A stretch of 64,000 nucleotides of DNA, from NCBI RefSeq assembly GCF_964204865.1, contig NC_135251.1, positions 19,716,001-19,780,000 of the forward strand, written 5' to 3'. Shown here piece after piece: positions 22,300 through 33,981 of the stretch. The DNA is from Styela clava (taxonomy: Eukaryota > Chordata > Ascidiacea > Stolidobranchia > Styelidae). A model generated the notes under the pieces. It was not told where the DNA came from, did not search any database, and saw only the letters and a program-made list of their open reading frames with translations. The position numbers were made by a program, and so were the translations under genes. Positions within the stretch are counted from its first letter, which is position 1. Each line of letters opens with the position of its first letter.

Positions 22300-24314
22300 A
22301 TGGATATACGGCAGGGCCTTATGAAAAAAGCATTTTTTCTGTACAGTGTGGCTCTTGCTTTATTGATTATGTATGCTGTACTCGATTACCAATGGGAATT
22401 GGAGTCCATTGAGAAAACTATCGGTAAGACTCAAATATTTTTTATAACTATTTTTAAATAAAAAATGTTGCTACTAGAAAAAATTGCAGTTGGACAATCT
22501 TTCCACCAATACTTTCAGAATAAATCTTATGTCTGAGCGACTATTAATCGTATATCTTTGTTGTTTCGTGGCAATGATAGGAAATAAAACTGTTCTAGTC
22601 ACCAAACCCAAGTTCAGAATAATGTCGTATATTGAGTTTTTCTTCGTGCTTTTGATTAACATGTCACGTCGCTAAATTATAATACTTATTCAATAAATTT
22701 GAAGTTGTTACTTTTTTGTTGCTCAATATTCTGGAAGACTTGAAAAATATCAATCATAAATGACTAGATAAAATTGAAATTAATAAATTCTTGCATGTTT
22801 AAAGTCAAATGGTGATTTTGAATCAGGCTTGGGACTCACAGTTTTAAGTTTGGAAAGCCTTTGGAATTTTTTTATATGGCAATTTTGATTTTTTTCTAAT
22901 GAAAGTTAACTTATAAGAAAACTTATTTCGAGGGTGGGGTTTTTGTGAACAAGTTCAATTTTTTTTGAAACATATAACTTTTCATCTATAGTTTGACCAT
23001 CGGATCATTAATTGAATCATACTATATTCTTTCAGATGAGTTGCGATTACATCTACAAAAACTATCACGTAGACGAGATGCCAGCTTTAATTATGATAAA
23101 GACATTTATAAAGTAGGTTTTCTGAATAACATTTACATCTTCACGCAATTCAAATTATGATTTGTTTTTATTCTAAACTTCAAATCTAATACTGTACTAA
23201 AATATATTACTTGATTAAAGTAAGTGTATTTGAAATACCCATTATAAATGTACGAAAATCATTTTACAAAATTCCACGCCTTCTGTTTGTCAAAACTAAT
23301 TGCACAAGTATTATTTATTGCCTATAATCTCAGATACTTGGACAGCAAGTTCACGAGGCAAAAAGATGCGATTTGCAAAGAGCTTCAATGAGATGTGAGC
23401 ACAATGATTTTTTTATTTACATCAAGAGAAGAATCAATTTATCTTTTTCTGTCATAATTGGAATATTTAACTGTATTTTTATATTTTTTAATCTCACACT
23501 TTGTACGTAGTGGGGCAAGCTATTCGGAAAAAGAAAATCAAAAACCCGTTAAAAATTTGGGAAGAAGTTGCTCGTCCATCCATATTGTTGCATGCAGAGA
23601 AAATGGAAGCTTCGGATGAAAATTCAGGTGGAAATATAAATGATCCTGGTCATTATTCGTATGCTATAATTCTCACATTTTCTTGTTCATCTTTTATGTT
23701 TAATAAATGTGCCTTTCTTATGCTAGAATCAAAAGAGAGTCGCAGAATCACTGGGTGGAGACCTGTAATAGAGCAATGTTGTTCAGGAATACATCCAGTC
23801 CTTCGTAACAGAAGTAGGGTCGAAATAATGATGTCAGGAAACTACTACGTTTTCAGCCAATTGCCATTATTTCGTCATGATGGAATTAAAAGTAATACGT
23901 ATTTCTATTTCCATTTAAATGAACATAATTACTTTACAAGTTTTTTTGAGATAATCTATTTAATAATTTTATTTATTACTGTGTAACTTTTGTAAACAAT
24001 TTGGAATTATTATACTAAAAACGAATTAAAAAAATCATGTGATAATTTTGCGGACGTGTAATTTGCATTCAGATTCCGAAGTTTATCGACACGTTGTGGA
24101 AATGAAAGAGTACGGAGACTCAGAAGTTTTTCAACTTATGATTAACTCATTCCAATTTTCGAGCAAACCTGCAGAAGTATCTTATCAAGCAGGCGTGTTT
24201 TATTTGGATGCGGGTAGTATTCTACAAGTATCTATGACCAGTCCTTTACTCAACCAACATATTGAGAAATTTGGAGTCCGTGACAGGATGGAGTTTGGAC
24301 TATATCTACTTTGA
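22300..24314 (+). CDS. TNF superfamily ligand, gene A copy 1
   Basis: Type II membrane cytokine of the TNF family, expected to act as a trimer on TNF-receptor-like proteins. Exons: 22300-22423, 23036-23112, 23334-23394, 23511-23627, 23727-23891, 24073-24314; all phases agree, giving 261 residues. Residues 11-27 form the membrane anchor (core FFLYSVALALLIMYAV), followed by a stalk with basic runs (SRRRD, RKKK; a possible processing site) and a C-terminal TNF homology domain: RPSILLH (strand A), GWRPV, GNYYVFSQLPLF, VSYQAGVFYLDAGS and final strand MEFGLYLL. Two adjacent cysteines (EQCCSG) lie in the THD. AATAAA at 24401-24406. No lesion was seen. The receptor and true orthologue cannot be named from sequence alone. 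Confidence 0.9.
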
Positions 24315-24419
24315 GTGAAACTATGTTTCTATCAATAGAAATGATTATATTATAGAATGCGTAATACATAATGAGCAAGAATATTAAATGAATGACAACG
24401 AATAAACAGGCCATAAATT

Positions 24420-25340
24420 GAGTAAAACAAGACTGAGGAAATATGAAAAACTCTTATGTTACTGTGATATGAGTGTTGTTATGAAACAAGTGCTTGACGG
24501 TTAAGTATTGTCGGACGACATTTTGATCGAGATTGTCTTTATGAATAGGTTGTCCTGTTTTCGACTACTTTACTGAAACCAAGCAAAAAGGAGGACAATA
24601 TTCTATTTATCTCTTAGTTGCAACTTTTTAATCATCATTATCTAAATTTATTTTCCATAGAATACGTTGGTTTGGTGTATCTCCATAATTATATATATAT
24701 ATTAATTTACTTATATGGTAACATTTACTGCATACAGCTCTTATTTGTTTTATTTTTTCATTACAACTACAACAACTTTTACTTATGCCGTTTGAATGTA
24801 ATAAAATCTTCTTGAATAATCTCGCAATTTTGTTTTACGTAATTTTATTACTTGTTTTATAGTAGATATTTGATGCATCAGAGCGTTTAGAACTGAGCTG
24901 ATTTTGTCATAAACGCCAATGTCCATTTTTGGTATCAAGTGTTTTTACTTTTTATTTTTGCTTAGAATTTATATTTGCATATTTGAGCAGTTTTATGCCA
25001 ATAGCTCGTTGCGTTGATAATATTCAAGTATTTTTGCTAAAAATGTGATTTTGATTAGGATTCGAACATCTTGCTTTTGCAACAACATTTACCACGTATC
25101 ACTCATTATTCAGTGTGTGCAAATTCAAAGCAGACAAGCGCGTCATCCATGTATCATTTACTTCAATTTCTGAAATTTCCACTATGTTTCTTTTATATTT
25201 GGATGATAAACAAATTTTATTTGGAGGAAGTATATTTCATAAATTCATTTGATTTTTGAATCTTTGAAGATTCTCAGTGATTACTGATTAGTAATTTCTC
25301 GCAGTTTAATAAATGTTTTAGGCCAGCACGTTATCACTGA
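24420..25340. other. Intergenic region between A1 and B1
   Basis: No gene seen. At 25225-25235 the sequence joins two stretches that in unit 2 are separated by about 490 bp (39815-40308); the missing piece holds the first coding exon of gene B. Confidence 0.6.
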
Positions 25341-25347
25341 CTGTTAA

Positions 25348-27460
25348 ATGTTCAATGATCGTGACCATATCAACCAATTTACTTTTGTTTTAACTTTACA
25401 GAATTTGCTGCAATTTCGAGCCTTGTGCAACGGTGAAAGACGTGCAAATGTATCGCTACTTTTCAAGGCATTCTGCATGTTTACTTTGGCAAATATTTTA
25501 CTAGTGGTATACTTTACGGTGGATCACCAGTGGGAGCAGAAAAAACTCGATAATGAAATAGGTATAAAATTGCAAGTCACCAACAAAATATATTCAGAGC
25601 ATAATAAATTTTAATTACTTTACTAATCCCCCGTAGGTGCCATTCGACGAATGCTGCCTAATTTGAAATTTCCACATAATTATCAGACATGTAATGAAGA
25701 AGGAAGCTTGTGTTCTTTAAATCGGGTATGTCAGAAGTGTCAGAATTATCTAATTTATTTATATCAATATATATTTATATGAATTTTACGAATTTATTTT
25801 TTTTGTAGCAAATTATAAACGCAAAGAAAAGATTCGAAACTTGTAATGAGAAGCTGTCTTCGCTCAAAGGTAAACTAAAGCAATTAACGCATATTTCATC
25901 GCAGAATATAAATTCCTAAATCAAAATCACTAATATATTTAAAATACATAAGTCTTTCGACAGGTGCTGATTTAATATGATTGGAGTACGATAAACAAAT
26001 CTATATTACGCCAATACCAGTGGTCTTAATAACTCTCTCAGCTTTCTTGAGACAATATCTCATTAAGGATACAAGTAAAAAAAACATTCCAATTATGCCC
26101 ATTTTTTTTGGCATAAAAAACTATATATACGGTGTTACTTTGGTATGCGATCTCATTTGCGTTAGTGTGATCTCAGGTGGTTCAGTATCAAACCAAATAT
26201 TACAGAGTTAGGAATAGAAACTGAATTCTCTGAGAATGTCTTTATGAGATTGAGCGCATACATCTGCTGCTGCTTTGGTCCACGATCGATATTACGTTAA
26301 AGCAAATGAGGGCATGTACCTAAGTAGTGTATGACGCGAGATCGAATGTCAAAGTGGCATCTATGAAACTTTACAGTCATGAAAAGCATCACACAAGAGA
26401 AAGAAGAGACTTTTGATATTTGGAATTCGATTCAAAGACCATTTATACAACTCGAATTGGGTGGAAATCACTCTCCTGCAAGAAAAATGGACAAAAAGCG
26501 TAAATATGAAAAATATACTGCGTATTTGATTTTATAAATTTCATGAATGAAAATGAAAATTTTATTAATTCTTGTATTTTATTTTTTATTGTTTTATTTT
26601 TCTGTGCCAGAACATTCACCATATTATTTACGAGGGTGGGAGTCAAATCAACCAGATATATGTGTGAATACCAGTCCTTATCTGGTACATGAGCAAAGAA
26701 TAAAAATTAAAAAAGATGGTTATTACTACGTCTACAGTCAGGTCACGTTTGAATGTTCCAGACATAATTCAGGTGAGGTATTCACATGTGTAAAGAACTT
26801 GGGAATTAGTTAAATAATCTCTATTGTAAATTTCTTGCAATAACTCTAAGCAACAAAAATGATACTCATTTTAAACATAGGTCGTTGTTAAACTTGTATC
26901 AAGCACGAAACAGCAAAAATGCATTTTTAAGTTCTACCTAAAAATTTCTCGTATCTTTTCAACCGATATTTACTGTCGTCACGCTAAACCAAATAAAAGG
27001 AAGTCTTTCACGCATAGCAATTTTATGGGTTGCCGGATTTATTTATAAACAATATAGATTTACACAAACAATTGTTTTGTGATCTTCAACGCAATTAAAT
27101 CGCTTCCGAACACTTTTCATGTTATAAATTGAATTGCGAAAAAGACATAAACATGACCTTTATTCTAAGTAAGAATATGTCCTCATAAACTTAAACAAAC
27201 CAAATGACCTTTCAGGCGCCGCACAAATTCACACTCACACGGTAGAGTTACTGGAACGTAAGCCACAAATATTGATGGTCAGTGTCTATCAGCTATGTGG
27301 ATATGGAGAGCAGGGAAAATCGAAAGTGTCCTATCAGGGCGGAATCTTCCATCTGACCAAACGAAATTATCTTTCTGTCAAAATTGGAAAACCAGATGCA
27401 ACAAAAGTACATCATCATTATGAAGATCACAAAGCATTTTTTGGTGCATACCTAATTTAG
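25348..27460 (+). CDS. TNF superfamily ligand, gene B copy 1 (5' exon lost)
   Basis: Homologous to B2 (40279-42548). Exons: 25402-25561, 25637-25725, 25809-25869, 26377-26499, 26611-26772, 27216-27460, with consistent phases. Anchor: AFCMFTLANILLVVYF; stalk with cysteines (YQTCNEEGSLCSLN, RFETCNEKL); THD: QRPFIQLELGG, LRGWESNQPDIC, DGYYYVYSQVTFEC, VSYQGGIFHLTKRNY, final AFFGAYLI. The 10-residue first exon present in B2 is absent because of a deletion. The frame is open upstream of the exon-2 acceptor to an ATG at 25348, so transcription from a new leader could still give a ligand with a different N-terminus. The start is therefore uncertain, and the gene may be silent. Confidence 0.75.
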
Positions 27461-27479
27461 AACTTTGTGATAACGATGT

Positions 27480-28540
27480 TTTATAAATTTTCACTATTAG
27501 TGCTTTGATGACAAATTTCTATGGATTATTTTAATAATTTTTCGATTTTCACATCGTATGGTTTTGTACATATTTTCAAAACAATGGCTATTTAGTCCTA
27601 GCATCTTCTGTAGAGATGCTTAATATTTTATTCAGCAGTTGAATGAATGAATGAAAACAATTTGTACAACATAAAATTAACTCAACTTTTATCTCTCGAT
27701 GTACACGTGACTTCATTTGAATACCTATATCACAAATCCAGAGCAACAGAAAACAAAAAAAAACGTTTATAGATATTTCGCAAGACGACCTCGCGACATA
27801 CTACTCAACTGATATTGAATTTGCATTTAGTTTGCGCTATTCTCTGCGTCTGTTACTGGATATTTATATAGTGTCAAATACGTGATGCTTATATATCTAC
27901 ATAGCTTAATATGAAGATGAAAATGAGGTTGCTTTTTAACAAAAAAAACATTGGAAATTCATCTTATTTAAGAACAGTTCCTTGCGGAGGACTATTCCCA
28001 CTTCATTTTCTCAAAATTCGATCATTAACGTATATGAAAAAGCGTATAAATAAAATATGAAGAAAAAACATCAGGCAAATGAAACGTACTTATGTATATA
28101 AATAGAACATTGGGAAAACTGACTTATCGGAGTTTTCGTGATATAGAATAGATAAATAAAATTCTTAGATATGAAACATCTGATAAGATTTTCAAAAAAG
28201 TAAATTGATAAGATGTACCGAACACATGACATATAAGATTCCTTAGACAATATCAACAATAAATATGAACCATTTAAACTTAGCATCATGTAAACAAGAT
28301 ATGACTAGACACATGAAAGGATGCCAACGTATATGTCGATTTTTATAACAATAAATATGTTGTTTATTGTAACGATAAAATTTGAAGTAAACATCTGATG
28401 AATACGATGTACTTGTTTGTAACTTTTAAGAGCGAACCAAAATCATACGTCTGGCAAAATGTGTTGACAAAAGTTAGTTCATATAGCTATTTAAGCTGTT
28501 TATCTTTTACGTTAGTTTGAGTTGATTCGTTGGTTTAGAT
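27480..28540. other. 3' flank of TNF gene B1
   Basis: AT-rich non-coding DNA, duplicated nearly unchanged at about 42568-43628. No gene recognised. Confidence 0.5.
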
Positions 28541-28615
28541 CAGGGTGGTCCAAAGTTGTCGTCTCAAGGGGCCACAAAATTATTTTTGCCCTGTTCGCGG
28601 GCCACAATAATACAA
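28541..28615. mobile_element. hAT-like element terminus (left end only)
   Basis: 'cagggtggtccaaagttg' followed by 'ggggccacaaaatt' and 'gcgggccacaat' resembles hAT ends of the CAGGG(G)TGG type. No matching right end was found, so it is a fragment. The unit 2 copy starts at 43629. Confidence 0.45.
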
Positions 28616-28934
28616 AGAATAGTTAAACAGTGCAATGCAGAATGAAGATTTTCATTGTGCATACACATTTATAAGTATATCTCACTTAACAAGCTAAAAC
28701 ACACAAAAGTCTTTCTATATCTTCATTCAATATTTCAAACTCTTCGTAATTTTTATCGATCATTTTCTTTTGATGAAATAACGCAAGCGTTGCGGGTTGT
28801 TTTCCTCGATCTGTGTTAAATGGATAAAAATCCAAATTATTCGCGTTCGAGTTTGCGTTGAGTTTGCCTTAATTACTATTCATAACATTAGGATTGGCAA
28901 TATGGCAATAAAACCTTTTTTAATTCAAAGAGTG

Positions 28935-29420
28935 GTATCCATGGGTGTAAATGTTTACGGGTGCAAAATTCCATGGCTGCAGATGTCCATAGATGCGAAT
29001 ATCCGTGAGTGCAAATGTCCATGAGTGCAAATGTAAGCGGGTGCAATTGTACAGTAGTGTAAATGTACCCGGGTGCAAAAGTAGGTGGGTGCAAAAGTAC
29101 GCGGGTGCAAGTATACGCGGGAGCTAATGTATACGGGTTCAAATGTGCCCGGGTCACAATGTTAAAGGGTGAAAATGTCCGCGGGTGCAAATGTCCGTGG
29201 GTTCAAATATCTATGGGTACAAATGTCCGTGGGTGCAAATGTACACGGGTTCAAATGTTCATGGGTGCAAATGTCGTGCAATTTCAATGTGGGTGCAAAC
29301 ATCTGCGTGTGCAAATGTATGGGGACAATTGTTCATAGGTTCAAATGTCCATGGGTGCATAAGTGTGCAAGTGCAATTGTCTGGATGCAAATTACGAGTG
29401 CAAATGTACGTGGGTACAAA
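28935..29420. repeat. 16-bp minisatellite
   Basis: About 30 imperfect tandem units of 16 bp with consensus near GGGTGCAAATGTCCGT. Because 16 is not a multiple of three, several overlapping frames on both strands stay open for about 70-100 codons with a repeating 16-residue pattern; these are by-products. The unit 2 copy is at 44055-44542. Confidence 0.92.
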
Positions 29421-29429
29421 GATAATGAA

Positions 29430-30234
29430 ACCCAAGAAACACCCGTATAGAAATATATTGTTAGGCCATAACATTAGTATTTAGTTTTAATATATAGCCA
29501 ATCTAGGCTAATATAATCCGCATTCGATTTTTAATTTTATAAAAACAATAGCAGCATTCAAGTTGGTGCAGTTTCTTTGAATGTGGGACATGTTGAGATA
29601 AGTTGTCAGGCAAAACCTTAAATTGTTTTATCAAGGCTCAAAGTGGTACTTGTTCACAGATCACATTTGCAACAAGATAGTGTAAAACTGTAAGTTGATA
29701 AGCCCAAGGTCAGTGATCTAGGTCAACACAGATTTGGTATATGTTGTTTCAATAGAAGGTAATTGTTACAGGTTGTACGTGTAGGCAGGTAGTAGTACAT
29801 GATAGTACAAACATATTTATGCATTACCCAATACAAAGCAAAAATTGTGAAGAATCAAACCGAGAAAATCATGCAATTAGACAAATTTATTATTTGTCTC
29901 TATAAGTTAGCTATTAAGTCAAGTAAAGCATGTCGTATAATGTAGCGTGAGTAGTAACATACTAGTGGATATACTGTACAAATATAGATATGGAATTTGA
30001 CATGGTCTTCCAAAATGCGGAACCTGATACCGAGTTTGATACAAAGAAAAACCCTATCATAAAGAACAGATAAATCCCCGCACCAAACCTTCAAAACGAG
30101 AGATACACAGGTAAGAAAGCCGCCCACGTTATGGTCTGTTGTGCACAAGTAAGTAACTATATTTAACACCCAGCAATACAAGCACATAGGTGAATGCGCG
30201 GAGTAAATGGTCGTACTTACTCAGAAAGCAAGTT
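29430..30234. other. Region upstream of TNF gene C1
   Basis: Presumed promoter and leader of gene C. No exon was assigned before the ATG at 30235. The frame is open upstream to 30190 without an ATG. Confidence 0.4.
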
Positions 30235-32429
30235 ATGGCTATCTTAGAATCATCATGCTCGTCAACTGTAACCATTCGACGTGTAGCAGTTGTGATCTCG
30301 GTGTCAATTTGTGCATCGTCTGTTTTAATATGTCAATACTTCATTCGCTCCGAATACATGAATCACCTACTGCAACAGTCCAAAAGTTTACGCTTTCAAA
30401 TGGAATGCTTGAAAGGACCTGAGCCTGAAACGAGACATGGCTGTTGGAAAAAGTGAGTTAATTTATACTATTCGTATAAAGAATAGCAAGAGCTGAAATA
30501 TGCGTTACGCAACGGAAGTTCTAGTAATATTATTAATTATGATATTTTAAATAAATTGACCAATGTTTACTTTCTATTTCGTTTTCTTTTTAAGAGAGAA
30601 ATGATCACGCGGTCCGATAACTAATCGGTCTATACACTGATTTTGTCGAGTTGAAAAATAAAGGTTAACCGTGGCTTGGGCAGCCAGGCATGTCGGAATA
30701 CAAATAGTGTTCACACGATTCAAAATACAACAACAAAATTTGGCTACAGTATTTAATCTCATTAAAGAATTAAAAAAATCATTAGCTTTGTAGTAACTAC
30801 TTCCAAACGGTCCACTAAAAACTTGAAATCGATTGACCATCGAAAAAATCGAAATCGAGTTACGACTTTTCTTTCCCCAAAAAGTCGCCCAACAAAAGAT
30901 TCATATGTCACTTTGTGTCCTACTGCAAAAGTCAGAAATGAGAATCTTTACTAGATTATTGATGGAAGCGAACTGCACGATGTGTGCACAACCAACCCCG
31001 TGCTAGAACCATTACTATAAACGAGAGATGCAATGTTTTCAGCTGTCTTTGTATATTTGTTTGAAATTTTTGTAGATATCAAATAAAGTCATCGGTTCAA
31101 AAACAAAATAACTTGACATCTGAGTGCTTACAGGATGAAAAAATAAGAAGTTTTATTAACAAGGTTAGTCGCCAATATATATATATATACCTTTTTAATT
31201 TCCATGACATATTGCATTTACGGAATATATATGATAATAGGTTGTAAACAAAATCATTGCGAACACAGATATATTTTGTTATTTTATAACAGTAAATTTA
31301 TGGAGCATACGATAAAAGTAAAACATGTACAGAAACCACTTTATTTAAATGAAAAATAAATCGATTTTCCTTTTGCAGAAGATAGACAAAAGTCTTGAGA
31401 GCGAAAAGCAACACCTAGAAAATGAGGGTAAGCGTCAATAACATCAACTTTCAGTCAATTTTATATTTCTTTTTACCATCTTGATAATTTTATAGTTGGG
31501 GAAATTGGGAAGAAAAAGCTCGATAAAATAGTTGAACGTTGCTATGGTGATGACAAAAGATTCGTTGTTCACTGGATTGCACGTGACAATGCAAGTGTCG
31601 GAATGAAAGGTAGTATTGAATTTTAGTTTGCTTAATATGGAATTAAACTTCAGTGCATATTTAAATAAATTTAATTGTTTAACTCCTACTTGGTTCCCAG
31701 TAACGGAATTATCAAACGACAGATCAATATGCACTGTACCTCCCGGATACGAAGATTCATTCGTCAACGGAGCTGTGGAAATACCAAAAAAACGGTCTTT
31801 ATATGATTTATGGTAAAATAACCGCAAAATGTGAAGATTCAGATGAAAAACTAGAAAGGTCAAAATTTTAAATATTATTCAACCAGGTAATTTGTTCATT
31901 CTTTACTTCTAGCTTATTTGGCAGCCACTCACAAAAAATGACGTAGAAGATGTAAATTGCTTTTTAAATATTTTATTATCGGTATTCTTTGCATATGCGG
32001 CTTACGGACACCGGGGCGTGATTATATTATCAAGAGGTTACGTTACGTTTGGGGAATATTGCAAGTTATGATTTCATTGATTTGACTCTGAATATTCACG
32101 TGGTTTGGCTTATCGGTATTTCGAACAATGGACAAACATTTTCGTCAATTTCAATCTCAGGATTTTGATACCTAACCTAGCATATAGATATAAATTCTAT
32201 ATTGTAGAAGCACAAACGTTTTGAACATTCACATTTCCATATGAAGAATCTAGATATTTAATATTTGACAATGAGCGGTCCTGTCAAATACACAGGGAAC
32301 AGGTATAACCACAGAGGTATAAGCTTTTTAAAATCCACTGACAGGATTTATTTTGAAATTCAAATGAGGATATACCACAACAGCGAGAAAACTCTTCTGA
32401 GTGAAACACGAACAGGAGTTTGTAGGATT
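30235..32429 (+). pseudogene. TNF superfamily ligand, gene C copy 1: frameshifted and truncated
   Basis: Matches C2 exon by exon: 30235-30452, 31076-31163, 31379-31427, 31496-31609, 31701-31857, and a partial last exon 32254-32429. The N-terminal anchor (VAVVISVSICASSVLICQYF), stalk and THD strand A (RFVVHWIARD) are intact. In exon 5 a run of seven A (about 31785-31791) replaces six in C2, shifting frame just before the GLYMIYGK strand and ending at DLW-stop. The start of the last exon also differs from C2 by a 2-base deletion. At 32427-32429 the exon is cut off by the tandem junction, removing the last strands of the domain, so a functional THD cannot be made. Confidence 0.88.
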
Positions 32430-32514
32430 AAAATTTTGAAAAAAAATAAAAAGATAAAGTAACACCGCTGAAAGCGAAAAAATAGCATTCATTTGTATAT
32501 ATCCATGCACACAG

Positions 32515-33034
32515 ATGCAGAGAAATGGAATTGTCAACTTTGCTCTACTACAATAATAAAATGTTTTCTGTTGACGATAAAACTGGAATAGCGTTCGGAA
32601 TAAAGGAAGGCAAAGCTATTCCCAGATCTATTTTATAAGATGGCGATGGGAATCAAGTTAATGGTAACATAACACTTTATCGATAGGTGTGGGCATGGAT
32701 TCATTGTTTTAGGTAATTTAATATTGCATTCCAAGCATTCCGCCTCTATTAATCAATTTTGCACTTTTTAAGTATCTCAAAATTTCTTTCATATTCTTTC
32801 ATTTCATATTAATATATATTTGAAATTTTTTTATCTTTTTTATTTTATTTTCTCGTTGATTGTCATCATCATCAACATATTCATCAGATGAATTCGTTTA
32901 TAGGATTCAAAGGCGAATGAATTACGGTTAAAAACGGAAAGATGTACGTAGATGGTCATGGTCGTGAGGTTGCCGGACAAGATGGAACCATACGAGATAA
33001 AAATTATATGTGGGTCAAAATTATCAATGAAAAC
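32515..33034 (+). pseudogene. CANT1-like pseudogene fragment (exons 3-4), duplicated
   Basis: Copy of 17920-18450 carried at the left edge of unit 2: exon 3 at 32515-32663 and exon 4 at 32904-33034. It retains the same TAA (32636-32638) and the same TGA replacing Trp of the GEWL motif, showing that the gene was already dead before the duplication. Exons 1-2 lie outside the unit and are absent. Confidence 0.9.
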
Positions 33035-33237
33035 GTAAGTAACTACTAAACATCCATCACAAACTGAAGTGTAACAATAGCTCATTACTGATAACCACGA
33101 TCACGCTTCCGTATTCCATTTTTCAAGTTATCGAATACTGTCAACTCTTTCAGAGTTGCCAACTTGTATGTGAAACTTTTTTTCCAGATTCACATCTATT
33201 TCAGAATTTTCGTATATGATTTAGTTGTTTATATATC

Positions 33238-33981
33238 GTCACGCTAATAACCGGATTGCGTTGCGCACCTGTCTGGTAACTCAGATTTTATTTTAAGAAT
33301 TCCAAAACCCATAAAAATGGAGATTTAGTATGACATGCCCATTTGTGCAATTGTTTCGTCATAATGAATTATCATTGTTACAGCAGGACTATTGTGTCGT
33401 CACAAAAGCAAAATAGCTTCGGCGAAGTATTTTCGAGTTTTTGCATCTCGGATTCTAGCTTAGCGCGTATTAATTTGAATTTTTACTACAGTACGTGCAC
33501 TTGCGATATTCACCGTCCGAGTCAAATTCACCTTGGTTGGCTTTTATATTGAGTGCTTTGCTGTTTAATTCTTTATATTTAATCTTAGTCTTATTTCGGT
33601 CGGTGTGCAGAACGTGTTATATTGATGAAATATATATTTTTAAACATAAAAAATAAAGTAATATTTTGCGGATTAGACATTGTAGATAATGAGAATTACA
33701 TTCGGTTTTGGAATGTTTAGTTTTCAGGACTGGTGCATATAGTAAAGTTGCAAAATTGCGCATGTTACCAAGTCATAGACACATTTCTGCCTAAGTCACA
33801 GTGCGCCATCATGACGTCACTTAACTGCGTTATACAAATTAACTTAAATCCGGCTACGATCAAAAAATTGAACCATGGCAAATTATTGACTCTCCATGGC
33901 ATAACAATATCAATAGGAAGTTTTTTACGTTTTTCTCAAAACTGCTAAAAATGACTTACGCAATTCGGTTATTAGCGTGAC
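33238..33981. mobile_element. TIR DNA transposon, unit 2 copy of 18653-19398
   Basis: Same termini (GTCACGCTAATAACCG... / ...GGTTATTAGCGTGAC) and same flanks, so it was copied with the segment rather than inserted independently. Confidence 0.8.

Larger units (their letters stand above)
17832..32429 (+). repeat. Tandem segmental duplication, unit 1
   Basis: About 14.6 kb, repeated head-to-tail as unit 2 (32427-47468). By eye most 60-base lines differ by only a few bases. The coordinate offset is 14584 through the first part, drifting to about 15090-15101 in the last third because unit 1 lacks about 490 bp before gene B. The unit runs from an intron of the CANT1 pseudogene to the middle of the last exon of TNF gene C. 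It contains A1, B1 and the disabled C1. Confidence 0.97.

Noticed and set aside
25964-25979. Possible exon after TTTCGACAG in gene B (reads GADLI)
   Set aside because: It runs into a stop after five codons in both copies. A better exon with correct phase and THD strand A lies at 26377-26499 (41466-41588).
29063-29484. Cysteine-rich repetitive proteins of 91-99 residues in overlapping frames (also 44183-44565)
   Set aside because: They are by-products of a 16-bp minisatellite that is open in several frames and on both strands; there is no start context or splice structure.
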